From: an uncultured Muribaculaceae bacterium
Lineage (GTDB): Bacteria; Bacteroidota; Bacteroidia; Bacteroidales; Muribaculaceae
Direction: 5' to 3'
Assembly (NCBI GenBank): GCA_910585755.1
Contig: CAJUFH010000048.1
Span: forward strand, 1-24,011
Length of the DNA stretch: 24,011 bases
The notes under the pieces are model-generated. The model made no database searches and was not told where the DNA came from. It was given only the letters and a program-made list of their open reading frames with translations. Of the stretch, positions 14,338 to 23,685 are shown piece after piece. Position 1 is the first letter of the stretch. Every line of letters begins with the position of its first letter. Both the position numbers and the translations under genes were made by a program.

Positions 14338-15633
14338 ATGATTACTACGGGAAAAACGCCGATTACGGCAATGTCGTTCTGGGCCATAATGTCGCTCTCG
14401 CTGGTTGTCAACCTGCCGGGGCTGGCTATCACGCCTATGCTCGGGACTCTCCACAAGGTGTTTCCCGCGACTACCCAGCTTGAGGACCAGCTCCTGACCG
14501 TGCTCCCCAACCTTCTCATAATCCCGTTCGTGCTCCTGTCGGGCAAGCTGTCGCTGGCGCGCCACAAAATACGCATCGTGGTAGTGGCGCTCGTGGTTTT
14601 CTGCGCGAGCGCTGTCGCCTATATGTTCGCGCGGAGTATGTGGCAGTTGATTGTCGTCAGTTGTCTGCTGGGATGCGGCACGGGGTTGCTGATACCGTTC
14701 TCCACGGGCCTGATTGCCGACACGTTCTGCGGCTCGTACCGTCTGCGGGCGATGGGTCTCCAGTCGGGTATCTCCAATACGACGGTCATGCTGGCGACGT
14801 TCGCCGTGAGCTGGCTCTGCCGCGGCAGCGACTGGCATCTGCCTTTCGCCGTCTATCTCGTCGGAGCGCTTCCGCTTGTGCTTTCCCCCTGGCTCCGGGG
14901 TCTTCCGTCAAGCGACCTGCACCAGGTCGCCGGGCCTGACGCCGACTGCGGCGACGGGAAGAAATGCGAGACTCCCGACGAGCCGGCTCCCGCCGCGGCC
15001 AGGAGCGCCGCGGCCAAGCCCGCGAGCGTCAAGGACGGATTCTATGTCGGGCGGCTCTGCGGCCTGATCGGGGTATATTTCTTCATAACGTTCGCGACGA
15101 TAAGCATTTCGTATTACTGCCCGTTCCTGGTCGAAAAGGAGGGCTGGAGCACATCGCTTACCGGCACGACGACGGCGATTTACTTCCTGTTTATCTTCCT
15201 GCCTGGATACGTGCTCGGGTGGCTCGTCAAGAAGCTGGGGCGCAACTGTTTCTTCCTCTCGGCTCTGAGCATGACGGTCGGAATAGGGCTGTTCGCGTTC
15301 GTGCCCTCGTACGCGACGCTCTGCATCGGCGCGGCGCTCGCGGGTCTCGGCTACGGTATCTGCCAGCCTTTGATTTACGACAAGGCGAGTCTCGCCGTGA
15401 AGTCGGAGGAGAAGGCCACGCTCGCCCTGGCCCTGGTGCTTTCGGCCAACTATGTCGCCATAGTCGTCGCCCCGTTCCTGATAGACTTTTTCCGCCATAT
15501 CTTCCGCGCCGGGGGTGTCACGGGGTTCGCGTTCATCGTCTGCTTCGTGCTGCTGGTAGCCTTTACGGTACTGACCTGGTTCAAGCGCCGCAGCTTCGCC
15601 TTCTCCGTCGATAGCGAGGCCTCCGATAGCTGA
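14338..15633 (+). CDS. MFS transporter linked to the gad locus
   Basis: The 431-residue inner-membrane protein has about 12 hydrophobic helices split by a hydrophilic central loop (about 188-235, rich in Ala, Pro, Asp). Major-facilitator traits include the helix 2-3 loop LSGKLSLARHKIR and LLGCGTGLLIPFSTGLIADTF in helix 4. It is not close to FucP in this window and I cannot assign a substrate; exporter-like relatives include drug and cyanate/nitroimidazole-type permeases. ATG 14338 is preferred to 14281, which lies in a terminator loop. It is separated from gadC by 90 bases including the hairpin, with no clear promoter of its own, so read-through from gadC is likely. Its place suggests a role in acid or amino-acid stress, by inference. 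Confidence 0.85.
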   Translation: MITTGKTPITAMSFWAIMSLSLVVNLPGLAITPMLGTLHKVFPATTQLEDQLLTVLPNLLIIPFVLLSGKLSLARHKIRIVVVALVVFCASAVAYMFARSMWQLIVVSCLLGCGTGLLIPFSTGLIADTFCGSYRLRAMGLQSGISNTTVMLATFAVSWLCRGSDWHLPFAVYLVGALPLVLSPWLRGLPSSDLHQVAGPDADCGDGKKCETPDEPAPAAARSAAAKPASVKDGFYVGRLCGLIGVYFFITFATISISYYCPFLVEKEGWSTSLTGTTTAIYFLFIFLPGYVLGWLVKKLGRNCFFLSALSMTVGIGLFAFVPSYATLCIGAALAGLGYGICQPLIYDKASLAVKSEEKATLALALVLSANYVAIVVAPFLIDFFRHIFRAGGVTGFAFIVCFVLLVAFTVLTWFKRRSFAFSVDSEASDS

Positions 15634-15706
15634 CCGGCCGCCTCCCGGCGCCCGCACCGGACAGATGATACTTGGTTGGGCGGGGAGGAGGGGATTGGCC
15701 GGGGAA

Positions 15707-17245
15707 TCAGCGGAAGAAGGGGTGGGCGTAGGAGTCGCGGAGGGCGTAGTCGGCGAAGAAGGGGAGGTTGTCCTGGAAAAGGCGGTGGCCCTCCTGGGGG
15801 GAGACGGCGGAGCGGAGTGCCGCGTCGGGGATGAGGTTGTTGGAGAGGATGTAGTCGCGCATTTCCTTCGAGGTGAGGTCGGGGTCGAATACGAGCGCGA
15901 GGCCGTCAGTGGCGGCTGTCTCCTTGTTGTAGAGCTTGTTGCCGGGGAATTTGACAGACTCGGCGTAGTTGGCGAGCAGCGAGATGTTGCTGTCGGGGTT
16001 GACGAAGAAGAGTATGTCTTTGCCGTTGAGGATGTCGGAGGGGATGTCGGCGGCGTCCTTTTCGGGGAACTCCAGGACGGAGCGCAGCTCGTCGAAGTCG
16101 GCGGCGGCGCCGAGGGGTTTGTTGTCGAGCTTCTTCATCAGGTCGCAGTATTTGCGCGATTCCTCCTCCCGGATTTTGTCGCTGGTTTCCTTCGACTCGT
16201 TGTAGAAGTCGGGCGGAAGGGTCTGCAACGCCATTCCGTTGATGTTCCATACGCCGTCGAAATATACCAGTGAGCAGAGTGCGGAGGAGCCTTCGGTAAC
16301 CCCTTCGGCGAATTTCTCTCCCGGGAGGGTGAAGGCGGAGAGCTGGTAGGTGTTTCCGTCCGTGTCGGAGATGGTCGCCGTCTTGCCCTCGATTTTGTCG
16401 AATCGGTAAGTACGGTACGGTAGCGACTTTAATTCGGTAAGGGATTTGAGGAACGGGATTTCCCCTTTTTCCGGGTATAGGGACACGATTTCGGCGAGCC
16501 ATTCCTGAGGGGTGATTCCGAGGGGCCCTACGCGCAGGTTGAAGGGGATGTATGCGTTGGCGGCGTAGGCTATCTGCGACGGCTCGGCTCCTTTGAACAG
16601 TTCTTCGAAGAAATCGAGCGCCTCGTCGGAGATCGCGAAGAGGTCCTGCGCGGCGGTAAGATAGCAGGCGGAGCAGAGCCAATGGCAGATGTCGCGCACC
16701 TGGTAGAAGACGGGTACTCCGCGGCGCTCCTCGCTGACGATTTCCGGGCGGCCGGGGGTGTCGGGGGCGTTGTCGTATGCCTCGCCAAGGATCGGGAGCA
16801 GCCGCATGGCAAGCGCTTCGAGGGCGGGGTTGCGGGGATTGAGCATTGTGTCGGTGTTCCGGTTGTTGAGGGTGTACCACAACAGGAATCTGACGGCCTG
16901 CAGGGAGGGGAACTCGCGGATGAAAGATTCATCGCCGGTATCGTAGAAGGGCATCTCCTTGCCGTATTTCTTCCGGCAGAGCGAGAGGAACGCTTCCCAT
17001 ATGCCGGTGCCGGATACGATGTCTTCGAGATAGAGTGCGAGAGTGACTGACAGTTCCCGCAGCAGCGAGGGGGTGAGCCGGGGGTAGCCTTTAAGGCTGG
17101 ATTTCATGATCTGGAGGATGCTGTTGGCGATGCCGACGTAGTACATGTCGGTGTCGAACTGCGCGCCTCGGTAATGGCGGTCGGAAAATTCCAGGCGCGA
17201 GACCCGGTCGGTATAACCTTTCTTCAATATTTTGGGCTTTCCCAT
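15707..17245 (-). CDS. DUF3843 family protein
   Basis: The 512-residue cytoplasmic protein begins MGKPKILKKGYTDRVSRLEF and contains TDMYYVGIANSILQIMKSS and LALYLEDIVSGTGIWEAFLS, which match my recollection of the DUF3843 family found in Bacteroides and relatives. No function is known to me. There is no signal peptide, membrane helix or recognisable catalytic motif. The ATG at 17245 is chosen because the family N-terminus starts there; the longer frame to 17296 would run into lplA. It follows lplA by 34 bases, so it is probably co-transcribed. It converges with the MFS gene, with 73 bases between the stops and no clear terminator. Confidence 0.8.
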   Translation of the reverse strand: MGKPKILKKGYTDRVSRLEFSDRHYRGAQFDTDMYYVGIANSILQIMKSSLKGYPRLTPSLLRELSVTLALYLEDIVSGTGIWEAFLSLCRKKYGKEMPFYDTGDESFIREFPSLQAVRFLLWYTLNNRNTDTMLNPRNPALEALAMRLLPILGEAYDNAPDTPGRPEIVSEERRGVPVFYQVRDICHWLCSACYLTAAQDLFAISDEALDFFEELFKGAEPSQIAYAANAYIPFNLRVGPLGITPQEWLAEIVSLYPEKGEIPFLKSLTELKSLPYRTYRFDKIEGKTATISDTDGNTYQLSAFTLPGEKFAEGVTEGSSALCSLVYFDGVWNINGMALQTLPPDFYNESKETSDKIREEESRKYCDLMKKLDNKPLGAAADFDELRSVLEFPEKDAADIPSDILNGKDILFFVNPDSNISLLANYAESVKFPGNKLYNKETAATDGLALVFDPDLTSKEMRDYILSNNLIPDAALRSAVSPQEGHRLFQDNLPFFADYALRDSYAHPFFR

Positions 17246-17279
17246 AAGGATGTTTTTTGTCTTTCGCGAAGATAGGGAT

Positions 17280-18305
17280 TTATATCGGATTGGCAATGAG
17301 GTCGGCGAGGAGGGGGGCGGTGAGGCCGGGGATTACGGATGGGACGGCAAGGGGTGCCAGTGCTGCGAGGAGGGCCTGGCGCTCCCGGGGGAGGCCGAGG
17401 AGGGGGGTGAGGAGGGAGTCGAGGTCTCCGGCGAGGAAGAAGTCTCCCTGTAGGTTGAGGAAGGATATTGTACCGGCGGGGTCGAGGGAGAGGGAGACGA
17501 GGAACTCGCCCGCGCCCTCTATGCGGCGGGAATAGCGGAGGGAGGAGGGGGAGCTCGGCGTATGCCTCGCCACGGTCGAGGGAGCGCCGTAGATCCAGGA
17601 GGGGGCGAAGTAGGGGGCTGCGAGGCGGTCGATTTCAGCGACATCGTCGGGGGCGAGGCGGAGGGCGCGGGTGCCGCAGAAATGTTTGACGAGGTAGCGG
17701 TCGAGTTCGTCGCCGGTCAGGCCGGGGAGGTATTCGCGGAGGGTCGTGACGCGGGAGCGGACAGATTCGACCCCTTTGGCGGCGAGCTTTTCGCGGGATG
17801 GTGTAAGCGCGCGGCTCATCGTCTCCGGGTCGGAGTCGAGGAGCATGGTGCCGTGGACGATGCTTCGCGAGGGGGGTATGCGCAGGAACGAGTTGCCGCT
17901 GACTTTGCGGCCTTCAATCGTGATGTCGTTGCGGCCCGAAACTTCGGCGGGGACCCCGAGGCCGCGCAGGGCTTCGGCGACCGCGCCGCAATAGCGGGCG
18001 AAGGTCGTGGGGACGTCGGCCGAGGAGGCAACCAGGCAGAGCATCAGGTTGTCGGAGTCGGCGTAGACGCATCCGCCGCCGCTTTTTCGGCGGTAGAACT
18101 CAATGCCTTTCTCGCGGCAAAAGGGGAGGTTTACTTCGGCCTCGATAATCTGGTGGCGTCCGAAGATTACGGTCGGGCCGACGGCCCATGTGAAGAAGAA
18201 CTCGCCGGAATAGTTTCGGGCCAGATGCTCTTCCATGGCGAGAAACCAGGGGAGGTGCCTTCCGGCGGCGGCTCCTTCGGGGAGAACGGGGTGTATCAGT
18301 TCCAT
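17280..18305 (-). CDS. lplA: Lipoate-protein ligase
   Basis: This cytoplasmic enzyme activates free lipoate with ATP and attaches it to lipoyl domains (2-oxoacid dehydrogenases, glycine-cleavage H protein). The 341 residues show the family signatures: IFGRHQ, YRRKSGGGCVYAD (lipoyl-AMP loop, 72-83), GRNDITIEGRKVSGNSF with the likely catalytic Lys134, and HGTMLLD. A C-terminal region of about 90 residues corresponds to the small accessory domain of LplA, so this is the complete ligase, not LipB or the short LplJ-less form. It lies between the 44-residue membrane protein gene (47 bases upstream) and the DUF3843 gene. Confidence 0.93.
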   Translation of the reverse strand: MELIHPVLPEGAAAGRHLPWFLAMEEHLARNYSGEFFFTWAVGPTVIFGRHQIIEAEVNLPFCREKGIEFYRRKSGGGCVYADSDNLMLCLVASSADVPTTFARYCGAVAEALRGLGVPAEVSGRNDITIEGRKVSGNSFLRIPPSRSIVHGTMLLDSDPETMSRALTPSREKLAAKGVESVRSRVTTLREYLPGLTGDELDRYLVKHFCGTRALRLAPDDVAEIDRLAAPYFAPSWIYGAPSTVARHTPSSPSSLRYSRRIEGAGEFLVSLSLDPAGTISFLNLQGDFFLAGDLDSLLTPLLGLPRERQALLAALAPLAVPSVIPGLTAPLLADLIANPI

Positions 18306-18352
18306 GTTCGGAGTGTTTTACACACCGAAGTTACGAAAAAAACCGATAGCTT

Positions 18353-18487
18353 TTATTTTTTCGCGGCGCGGCGCCGTTTGGCGCGGGCTTCTACTCGGCG
18401 CTCGCGGGCGGCGCACATGCCTACCCCGAGGCTCATTCCGAGGAGGACGATTGCGGTAACGCCCAGTATTTTTTCCACAAGTCGCAT
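18353..18487 (-). CDS. 44-residue single-helix membrane microprotein
   Basis: On the minus strand, ATG at 18487 to TAA at 18353 encodes 44 residues: MRLVEKILG, a hydrophobic helix VTAIVLLGMSLGVGMCAA, then a strongly basic tail (RERRVEARAKRRRAAKK). It would be an inner-membrane protein with a positively charged cytoplasmic C-terminus, or alternatively a short signal-anchor. Codon use fits the neighbours. It sits 47 bases upstream of lplA on the same strand and 112 bases from the divergent nucleoside kinase. I do not recognise a family. Support is the intact frame, the coherent membrane topology and its position; comparison with related genomes would decide it. Confidence 0.5.
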   Translation of the reverse strand: MRLVEKILGVTAIVLLGMSLGVGMCAARERRVEARAKRRRAAKK

Positions 18488-18568
18488 ATTCTGTCTGTTT
18501 TAGCTGTTATTATTCTGTTTGCTTATTTTAAAACGCAGGTCCGGCGCGGTTGGTTCCGCGAAAATTTG

Positions 18569-18576
18569 TAATTTTG
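18569..18576 (+). promoter_or_regulatory. -7 box of the nucleoside kinase operon
   Basis: TAATTTTG matches TAnnTTTG and lies 23 bases before the ATG at 18600. The best -33 candidate, TTGG at 18550-18553, is slightly too close (15 bp). It would drive the nucleoside kinase, LD-carboxypeptidase and beta-galactosidase genes. Confidence 0.55.
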
Positions 18577-18599
18577 TTGAAAACTAAGATAAGAAAGCG

Positions 18600-20285
18600 A
18601 TGAGCGACGTAATGAAGATATATTGCGAGAATTTCGGCGAATATGTCGATATCGAGGGGGGCGAGAGCCTTCAGGAACTGGCTTCCGCGCTGGGGCCGAG
18701 GCTGGGGTTCGAGCCGATTTGCGCCCATGTCAACAACAAGACGGAGCCGTTGCAGTTCCGCGTGTTCGCCCCGAAGCAGGTAAGATTCCTGACGCGCATG
18801 GACCGCTCGGGGGAGCGCGTCTATATCCGCTCGCTCTGCATGATGCTCTACCGGGCCATGCGCGAGGTCGTTCCCGATGCCGTGCTCCGCATCGAACATT
18901 CGATCGCGGGGGGCTATTACTGCCGCCTGTTTGACCGCGTGAGCGGCGAGCGCCTGGAGGTAGGGACGGAGCGTCTTGAGGCGCTGAAGGGCGCGATGCG
19001 GTCGTTGCAACAGCGTGACATCCCCTTCGAGCGCAAGGAGAGGCTGACGAAGGATATTATCGGGAAGTTCCGGGCCGAGGGTCTGGACGACAAGGTGGAG
19101 CTTCTGGAGACCATCCATGAGCTTTACACGACATATTACCGCCTCGACGGGGTTATCGACAGTTATTACGGGGCGTTGGCACCCTCGACGGGGTGTCTCG
19201 ACGTTTTCGACCTCGTGAAGTACAAGGAAGGGTTCCTGCTGATGGGCTTCGACCGGGCTGACCCGTCGCGTCCGGCGGCGGTGTGCGACCAGGAGAAGAT
19301 GTACGAGGCGTTCAACGAGAACCAGCGTTTCGACCGCATTGTCGGGGTCAGCAACGTCGGGCAGCTTAACAAGGCGGTCGAGGAGGACCGGCAGACGCTG
19401 CTGATCAATGTCGCGGAGGCGCTCCACGACAAGCAGATCGCGGCAATCGCCGACCGTATCGCGGAGGCCTACCGCCGCGGAGGCGCGAGGGTGGTGCTCA
19501 TCGCGGGGCCGTCATCGTCGGGCAAGACGACGTTCACCAAGCGCCTGGCCATCTATCTGATGACCAACCTGCTGGAGCCGGAGATGATTTCGCTTGACAA
19601 TTATTTCGTCAACCGGGAGCAGACGCCGCGCGACGAGACGGGTGACTACGACTATGAGTCGCTCTACGCTCTCGACCTGGCGCAGTTCAACGCCGACCTG
19701 TCGGCGCTTCTGCGGGGCGAGGAGGTAAGGATGCCGACCTATAATTTCGAGACGGGGACGCGGCTGTACAAGGGGGACACGCTCCGCCTGGGGCCTTCGT
19801 CGCTTCTGCTGATGGAGGGAATCCACGGACTTAATCCCGAACTAACGGCCTCGATTCCCGAGAAGATGAAATACCGCGTCTATGTCTCGGCGCTGACGAC
19901 GCTCTCGATTGACGACCACAACTGGATTCCGACTACCGACAACCGCCTGCTGCGCCGCGTTATACGCGACCACAAGTACCGCGGGGCCTCGGCGGTAGAG
20001 ACCCTGAGGCGTTGGGCGAGCGTTCGCCGCGGGGAGGAAAAATGGATTTTCCCCTATCAGGAGAACGCCGATTCGATGTTCAACTCCTCGCTCCTTTTCG
20101 AGTTAGGGGTGATGAAGGACTACGGGGAGGCGATTCTGCGCGAGGTGCCGAACGACTGCCCGGAATACGCGGAGGCATACCGCTTGCGGCGCTTCCTGGG
20201 CTATTTCGCACCGATTGCCGAGAAGTCGATTCCGCCGACGTCGCTGCTGAGGGAGTTCCTGGGTGGTTCATCATTCCGTTATTAA
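18600..20285 (+). CDS. Nucleoside (uridine) kinase with N-terminal TGS/ThrRS-like region
   Basis: This cytoplasmic kinase phosphorylates a nucleoside, most likely uridine or cytidine, in pyrimidine salvage. It has 561 residues: an N-terminal TGS-like segment (about 5-65), a ThrRS second-additional-domain-like region (about 70-190, with LRIEHSIAGGYYCRLFDR), then a phosphoribulokinase/uridine-kinase P-loop domain from about 290. The Walker A motif is GPSSSGKT at 303-310, followed by ISLDNYFVNREQTPRDETG (the family's DxFY-like site) and LLMEGIHGLNP. This arrangement is standard for the long Bacteroidetes form. An alternative start is Met5. ldcA follows after 9 bases, so they are co-transcribed. 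Confidence 0.92.
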   Translation: MSDVMKIYCENFGEYVDIEGGESLQELASALGPRLGFEPICAHVNNKTEPLQFRVFAPKQVRFLTRMDRSGERVYIRSLCMMLYRAMREVVPDAVLRIEHSIAGGYYCRLFDRVSGERLEVGTERLEALKGAMRSLQQRDIPFERKERLTKDIIGKFRAEGLDDKVELLETIHELYTTYYRLDGVIDSYYGALAPSTGCLDVFDLVKYKEGFLLMGFDRADPSRPAAVCDQEKMYEAFNENQRFDRIVGVSNVGQLNKAVEEDRQTLLINVAEALHDKQIAAIADRIAEAYRRGGARVVLIAGPSSSGKTTFTKRLAIYLMTNLLEPEMISLDNYFVNREQTPRDETGDYDYESLYALDLAQFNADLSALLRGEEVRMPTYNFETGTRLYKGDTLRLGPSSLLLMEGIHGLNPELTASIPEKMKYRVYVSALTTLSIDDHNWIPTTDNRLLRRVIRDHKYRGASAVETLRRWASVRRGEEKWIFPYQENADSMFNSSLLFELGVMKDYGEAILREVPNDCPEYAEAYRLRRFLGYFAPIAEKSIPPTSLLREFLGGSSFRY

Positions 20286-20294
20286 TTGCGAGAT

Positions 20295-21200
20295 ATGTTG
20301 CCAGAAGCGTTAAAGGAGGGGGACAAGGTCGCGATTCTTTCCCCCGCATCGATTATAAAGCCGGAGTTGGTCGAAGGGGCGGTCAGGACGCTCCGGGAGG
20401 CCGGGCTGAGGCCGGAAGTGATGCCGCACGCGCTGGGGCGCTCCGGCTCGTTCAGCGGGACGGTCGCCGAACGGTTGGAGGATTTCCGCCGAGCGCTGGC
20501 CGACCCGGAAGTGAAGGCCGTGCTCTGTTCCAGAGGAGGTTATGGGTGCGTCCACCTGCTTGAGACGCTCGACAGGGAGATGGAAAAGGGGAGGCGGCTG
20601 CCGTGGCTGATTGGTTTCAGCGATGTGTCGGCCCTGCATGCCCTTTGGGGGAGCCGGGGAATGGTGTCGGTCCATGCGTCGATGGCGAAGCAGCTCGCGA
20701 AAGGTGCGGAGGATGCTCTGAACACCGAACTGCTGGGGCTGCTCCGCGACCCGGTGTCGTTCAAGGGAACGGAATGGGAGGCGCATCCCTACAACCGCGA
20801 GGGGCGCGCCGAGGGGATGGTGGCCGGAGGTAACCTGGCTGTTGTCTCCGAGCTGACCGGCACCCCGTGGGACGCGATACGTCCCGGCGAAATACTTCTT
20901 ATAGAGGATATCGCGGAGCCGATCTACAAGGTCGAAAGGATTCTTTACCGCCTGAAACTGAGCGGGGTGCTTCCGCGGCTGGCAGGGCTTGTAGTGGGGC
21001 AGTTTACCGACTATCGTCCTTCGGCTGATTACGCGGCGATGGAGGATATGGTGCGCGACATGGTCGAGCCTTACGCGTTCCCGGTGGCGTTCAACGCTCC
21101 GTTCGGCCATGTCGACGGCAACCGCCCGGTTCTGCTTAACCAGCGGTCGCGCCTGACGGTCGGCCCGAAGGGAGCCTATCTCGTTCCTTTATTTGACTGA
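20295..21200 (+). CDS. ldcA: LD-carboxypeptidase (peptidase S66, LdcA type)
   Basis: This cytoplasmic serine peptidase removes the terminal D-Ala from tetrapeptides during murein recycling. Its 301 residues carry the S66 signatures: VAILSPAS near the N-terminus, CSRGGYG, the nucleophile elbow IGFSDVSAL (Ser109), LLIEDIAEPIYKVERIL (Glu204) and FGHVDGNRP (His272). This Ser-Glu-His set matches the E. coli LdcA triad with small offsets. ATG 20295 is preferred over TTG 20286, which directly abuts the upstream stop, because the family N-terminus begins at MLPEALKEGDKVAI. It lies between the nucleoside kinase (9 bases) and the beta-galactosidase (34 bases). No signal peptide is present. Confidence 0.94.
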   Translation: MLPEALKEGDKVAILSPASIIKPELVEGAVRTLREAGLRPEVMPHALGRSGSFSGTVAERLEDFRRALADPEVKAVLCSRGGYGCVHLLETLDREMEKGRRLPWLIGFSDVSALHALWGSRGMVSVHASMAKQLAKGAEDALNTELLGLLRDPVSFKGTEWEAHPYNREGRAEGMVAGGNLAVVSELTGTPWDAIRPGEILLIEDIAEPIYKVERILYRLKLSGVLPRLAGLVVGQFTDYRPSADYAAMEDMVRDMVEPYAFPVAFNAPFGHVDGNRPVLLNQRSRLTVGPKGAYLVPLFD

Positions 21201-21234
21201 TTTTCCGGCGCGTTGCGCGCCAAGACTTATTGCC

Positions 21235-23643
21235 ATGATTAGAAACACGCTGACAACCATATTTTGCGCTCTATGCGCTCTTTCCGCGACGGCTTCGAGA
21301 GAGGTCCGCGGCCTTGATTTCGGCTGGAGCTTCCAGTACGAGGGGAGCGACTCGACGTTCACGGTAGACCTTCCGCACGACTATCTGATCGGGCGCCCGT
21401 GGGTAGCGCCCTCGAAGGAGGAGATGCCCGACAACAGCGACCAGGCGGCGAATTTCCGCAGCCGGTTGAGCGCCAGGGCGTTCAAGGAGCCTGTAGGCGG
21501 CCGGTACCGGCTTGATTTCTTTGTCGGAGAGGAGCTGAAAGGGTGCCGCGTGCTGCTGGATTTCGAGGGGATAATGCTGACAGGGAACGCGACGCTTAAC
21601 GGTCATCCGGCGGGGGAGACCCATTATGGCTACCTCGGTTTTGACAGCGACGTCAGCAAGATTCTGCGCTACGGGGAAATGAACACGCTGACGGTCGAGG
21701 CACGCACCGGCGAGCCGCAGAACTCCCGATGGTACACCGGGGGAGGACTCTATCGCCCTGTTAAACTGATAGCTACGTCGCCCGACCTTTATTTCGAGCG
21801 CCACGGCCTTTGGGTGACTACTCCGAAGGTTTCCGATGAGGAGGCGAAGGTTGTCGTCAACCTCGAGACGCGCAGCCGGACGAAGGACCAGTACTTCCTT
21901 GCGGACATTGAGCTGTGCGGCCCGAAGGGAGAGGTGGCGTTCGCCCGGCGCGACACGGTCAGGGTAAACCGGAAATGGAAGCACCGGGACTACGCCCTCG
22001 ACACAATCACGCTCCCGCGGCCCGCGCTGTGGGACGTAGACAATCCGGCGAGATACACCGCCTCGGTCGCTCTCAGGCGCCCGGGAAAGGCCGCCGCGGA
22101 AGACTCCCTGGCGGTGAAATTCGGAATACGCACGGCGGAGTTTTCGCCGGAATTTGGATTTAAGCTCAACGGGAAAAAGCTGCTGCTTAAAGGAATAGCC
22201 AACCATCACACCCTCGGGGCGCTCGGGGCGGCGGCCTATCCGCGTGCAATCGAGAAACGGCTTCGGATGCTTAAAGAGTTCGGTTTCAACCACGTCCGCA
22301 CCTCCCACAACCCTTACAGCGAGGAGTTTCTGAACCTCTGCGACAGCCTGGGGATAATCGTTGTCGATGAATTATACGATAAATGGCTGCGGCAGTACGC
22401 CGGGGGTGAGCGCGAATGGACGGCGCAGTGGCAGGAGGATATACCCGAATGGATCAGGCGCGACCGCAACCACCCCTCGGTGGTGCTCTGGAGCCTCGGA
22501 AACGAGCTGCAGGGGTATTCCAACCTCCCGTTCAACGACTGGGGAGTAACGGCCTACCGTCTTCAGAAGCTGCTGCTGGAGCGTTACGACAGGACGAGGA
22601 AGGTTACCGTCGCCATGCATCCGCGCTATCGCTCGATAGAGACCGACTCGCTCCCCGCGCCGCTTGTCGGGGAGACCGACATTGCCTCCTATAATTACCG
22701 CTATATGTATTTCCCCGGCGACGGGCGCCGCTTCCCCTGGATGACCTTCTACCAGAGCGAGGCAAGCCGTGCGGCCATGGGACAGAACTTTTTCGAGCCT
22801 GACAGCGACAAAGTTGTCGGACTGGCTTACTGGGGGATGATTGACTACCTCGGAGAGTCCGCCGGGTGGCCCGCGAAGGGGTGGACGCAGGGCGTTTTCG
22901 ATATATCGCTTCGGCCGAAACCGCAGGCGTGGCTCGTCAAGAGTATGTTTTCCGCCGAGCCGGCCATAAGAATCGGGGTCAACGACGCGAAAGGGGAGAC
23001 GTATATATGGAATGACGAGCCGATGAGCCGGGCATCGCTCGTCGACCACTGGAACTTCCAGCGGGGGGACACCCTTTCGGTCGAGGTGTTCTCCAACGCC
23101 GACGAGGTAGAGCTGCGGTTGAACGGGCGCTCCCTCGGGCGGCACTCCAACCGCGTGGAGCTTCCCGAGGAGCGGAACAAATTCCGCTGGGACTGCGTTC
23201 CCTACCGCCCCGGGCGACTCGAGGCTGTGGGCTATTTCGACGGGAAACCGCTTGCCCGGCATGCCGTGGAGACTGCTGGCCGACCCGTACGGCTCGTGGT
23301 AGAGGCCGATGACGACCTCCCTTGGCTTGCCGACGGTACAGACCTGAAGCACATCAGAGTCCGGGCGGTAGACTCCAAGGGGCGCGTCGTGCCGACGGCG
23401 GATTTCCCGGTGGAGCTTTCTCTCGAAGGCCCCGCTGCAATCGCCGCCCTCGACAACGGAGATATGTATGCCTCGGAACTCCACACTCCCCGTACGCCGA
23501 CTGCGGCAAGCCACCGCCTCCACCGCGGCGAGCTGCTGGTAATACTCCGTTCTGCTCCCGACAGCGCCGGGGCAGAAGTGACGCTCCGGGCGACAGCACC
23601 AGGCCTTCGCGCGGCTAACCTCCGGCTCTCGCCGGTGCAATAG
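21235..23643 (+). CDS. Secreted GH2 beta-galactosidase
   Basis: This predicted periplasmic glycosidase cleaves beta-linked galactose (or related) residues. It has 802 residues: a signal peptide (1-20, IFCALCALSATAS, no good lipobox), an N-terminal jelly-roll (about 25-190) and an Ig-like domain (about 195-295). A TIM barrel follows with the signature HVRTSHNPYSEEF, the acid/base Glu424 (VVLWSLGNELQG) and the probable nucleophile Glu509 (TFYQSEAS). After it come a DUF4982-like domain (about 600-660, NADEVELRLNGRSLG) and a C-terminal Ig-like GH2 C5-type domain. ATG 21235 is chosen because the signal peptide starts there; an in-frame start at 21193 would overlap ldcA and bury it. No SusC/SusD pair is nearby, so it is not in a typical PUL here. 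Beta-glucuronidase or mannosidase activity cannot be excluded. Confidence 0.9.
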   Translation: MIRNTLTTIFCALCALSATASREVRGLDFGWSFQYEGSDSTFTVDLPHDYLIGRPWVAPSKEEMPDNSDQAANFRSRLSARAFKEPVGGRYRLDFFVGEELKGCRVLLDFEGIMLTGNATLNGHPAGETHYGYLGFDSDVSKILRYGEMNTLTVEARTGEPQNSRWYTGGGLYRPVKLIATSPDLYFERHGLWVTTPKVSDEEAKVVVNLETRSRTKDQYFLADIELCGPKGEVAFARRDTVRVNRKWKHRDYALDTITLPRPALWDVDNPARYTASVALRRPGKAAAEDSLAVKFGIRTAEFSPEFGFKLNGKKLLLKGIANHHTLGALGAAAYPRAIEKRLRMLKEFGFNHVRTSHNPYSEEFLNLCDSLGIIVVDELYDKWLRQYAGGEREWTAQWQEDIPEWIRRDRNHPSVVLWSLGNELQGYSNLPFNDWGVTAYRLQKLLLERYDRTRKVTVAMHPRYRSIETDSLPAPLVGETDIASYNYRYMYFPGDGRRFPWMTFYQSEASRAAMGQNFFEPDSDKVVGLAYWGMIDYLGESAGWPAKGWTQGVFDISLRPKPQAWLVKSMFSAEPAIRIGVNDAKGETYIWNDEPMSRASLVDHWNFQRGDTLSVEVFSNADEVELRLNGRSLGRHSNRVELPEERNKFRWDCVPYRPGRLEAVGYFDGKPLARHAVETAGRPVRLVVEADDDLPWLADGTDLKHIRVRAVDSKGRVVPTADFPVELSLEGPAAIAALDNGDMYASELHTPRTPTAASHRLHRGELLVILRSAPDSAGAEVTLRATAPGLRAANLRLSPVQ

Positions 23644-23685
23644 AGGGCGCGTCATAATTACGAGTTTTGACCGTTTTGTATCTGG

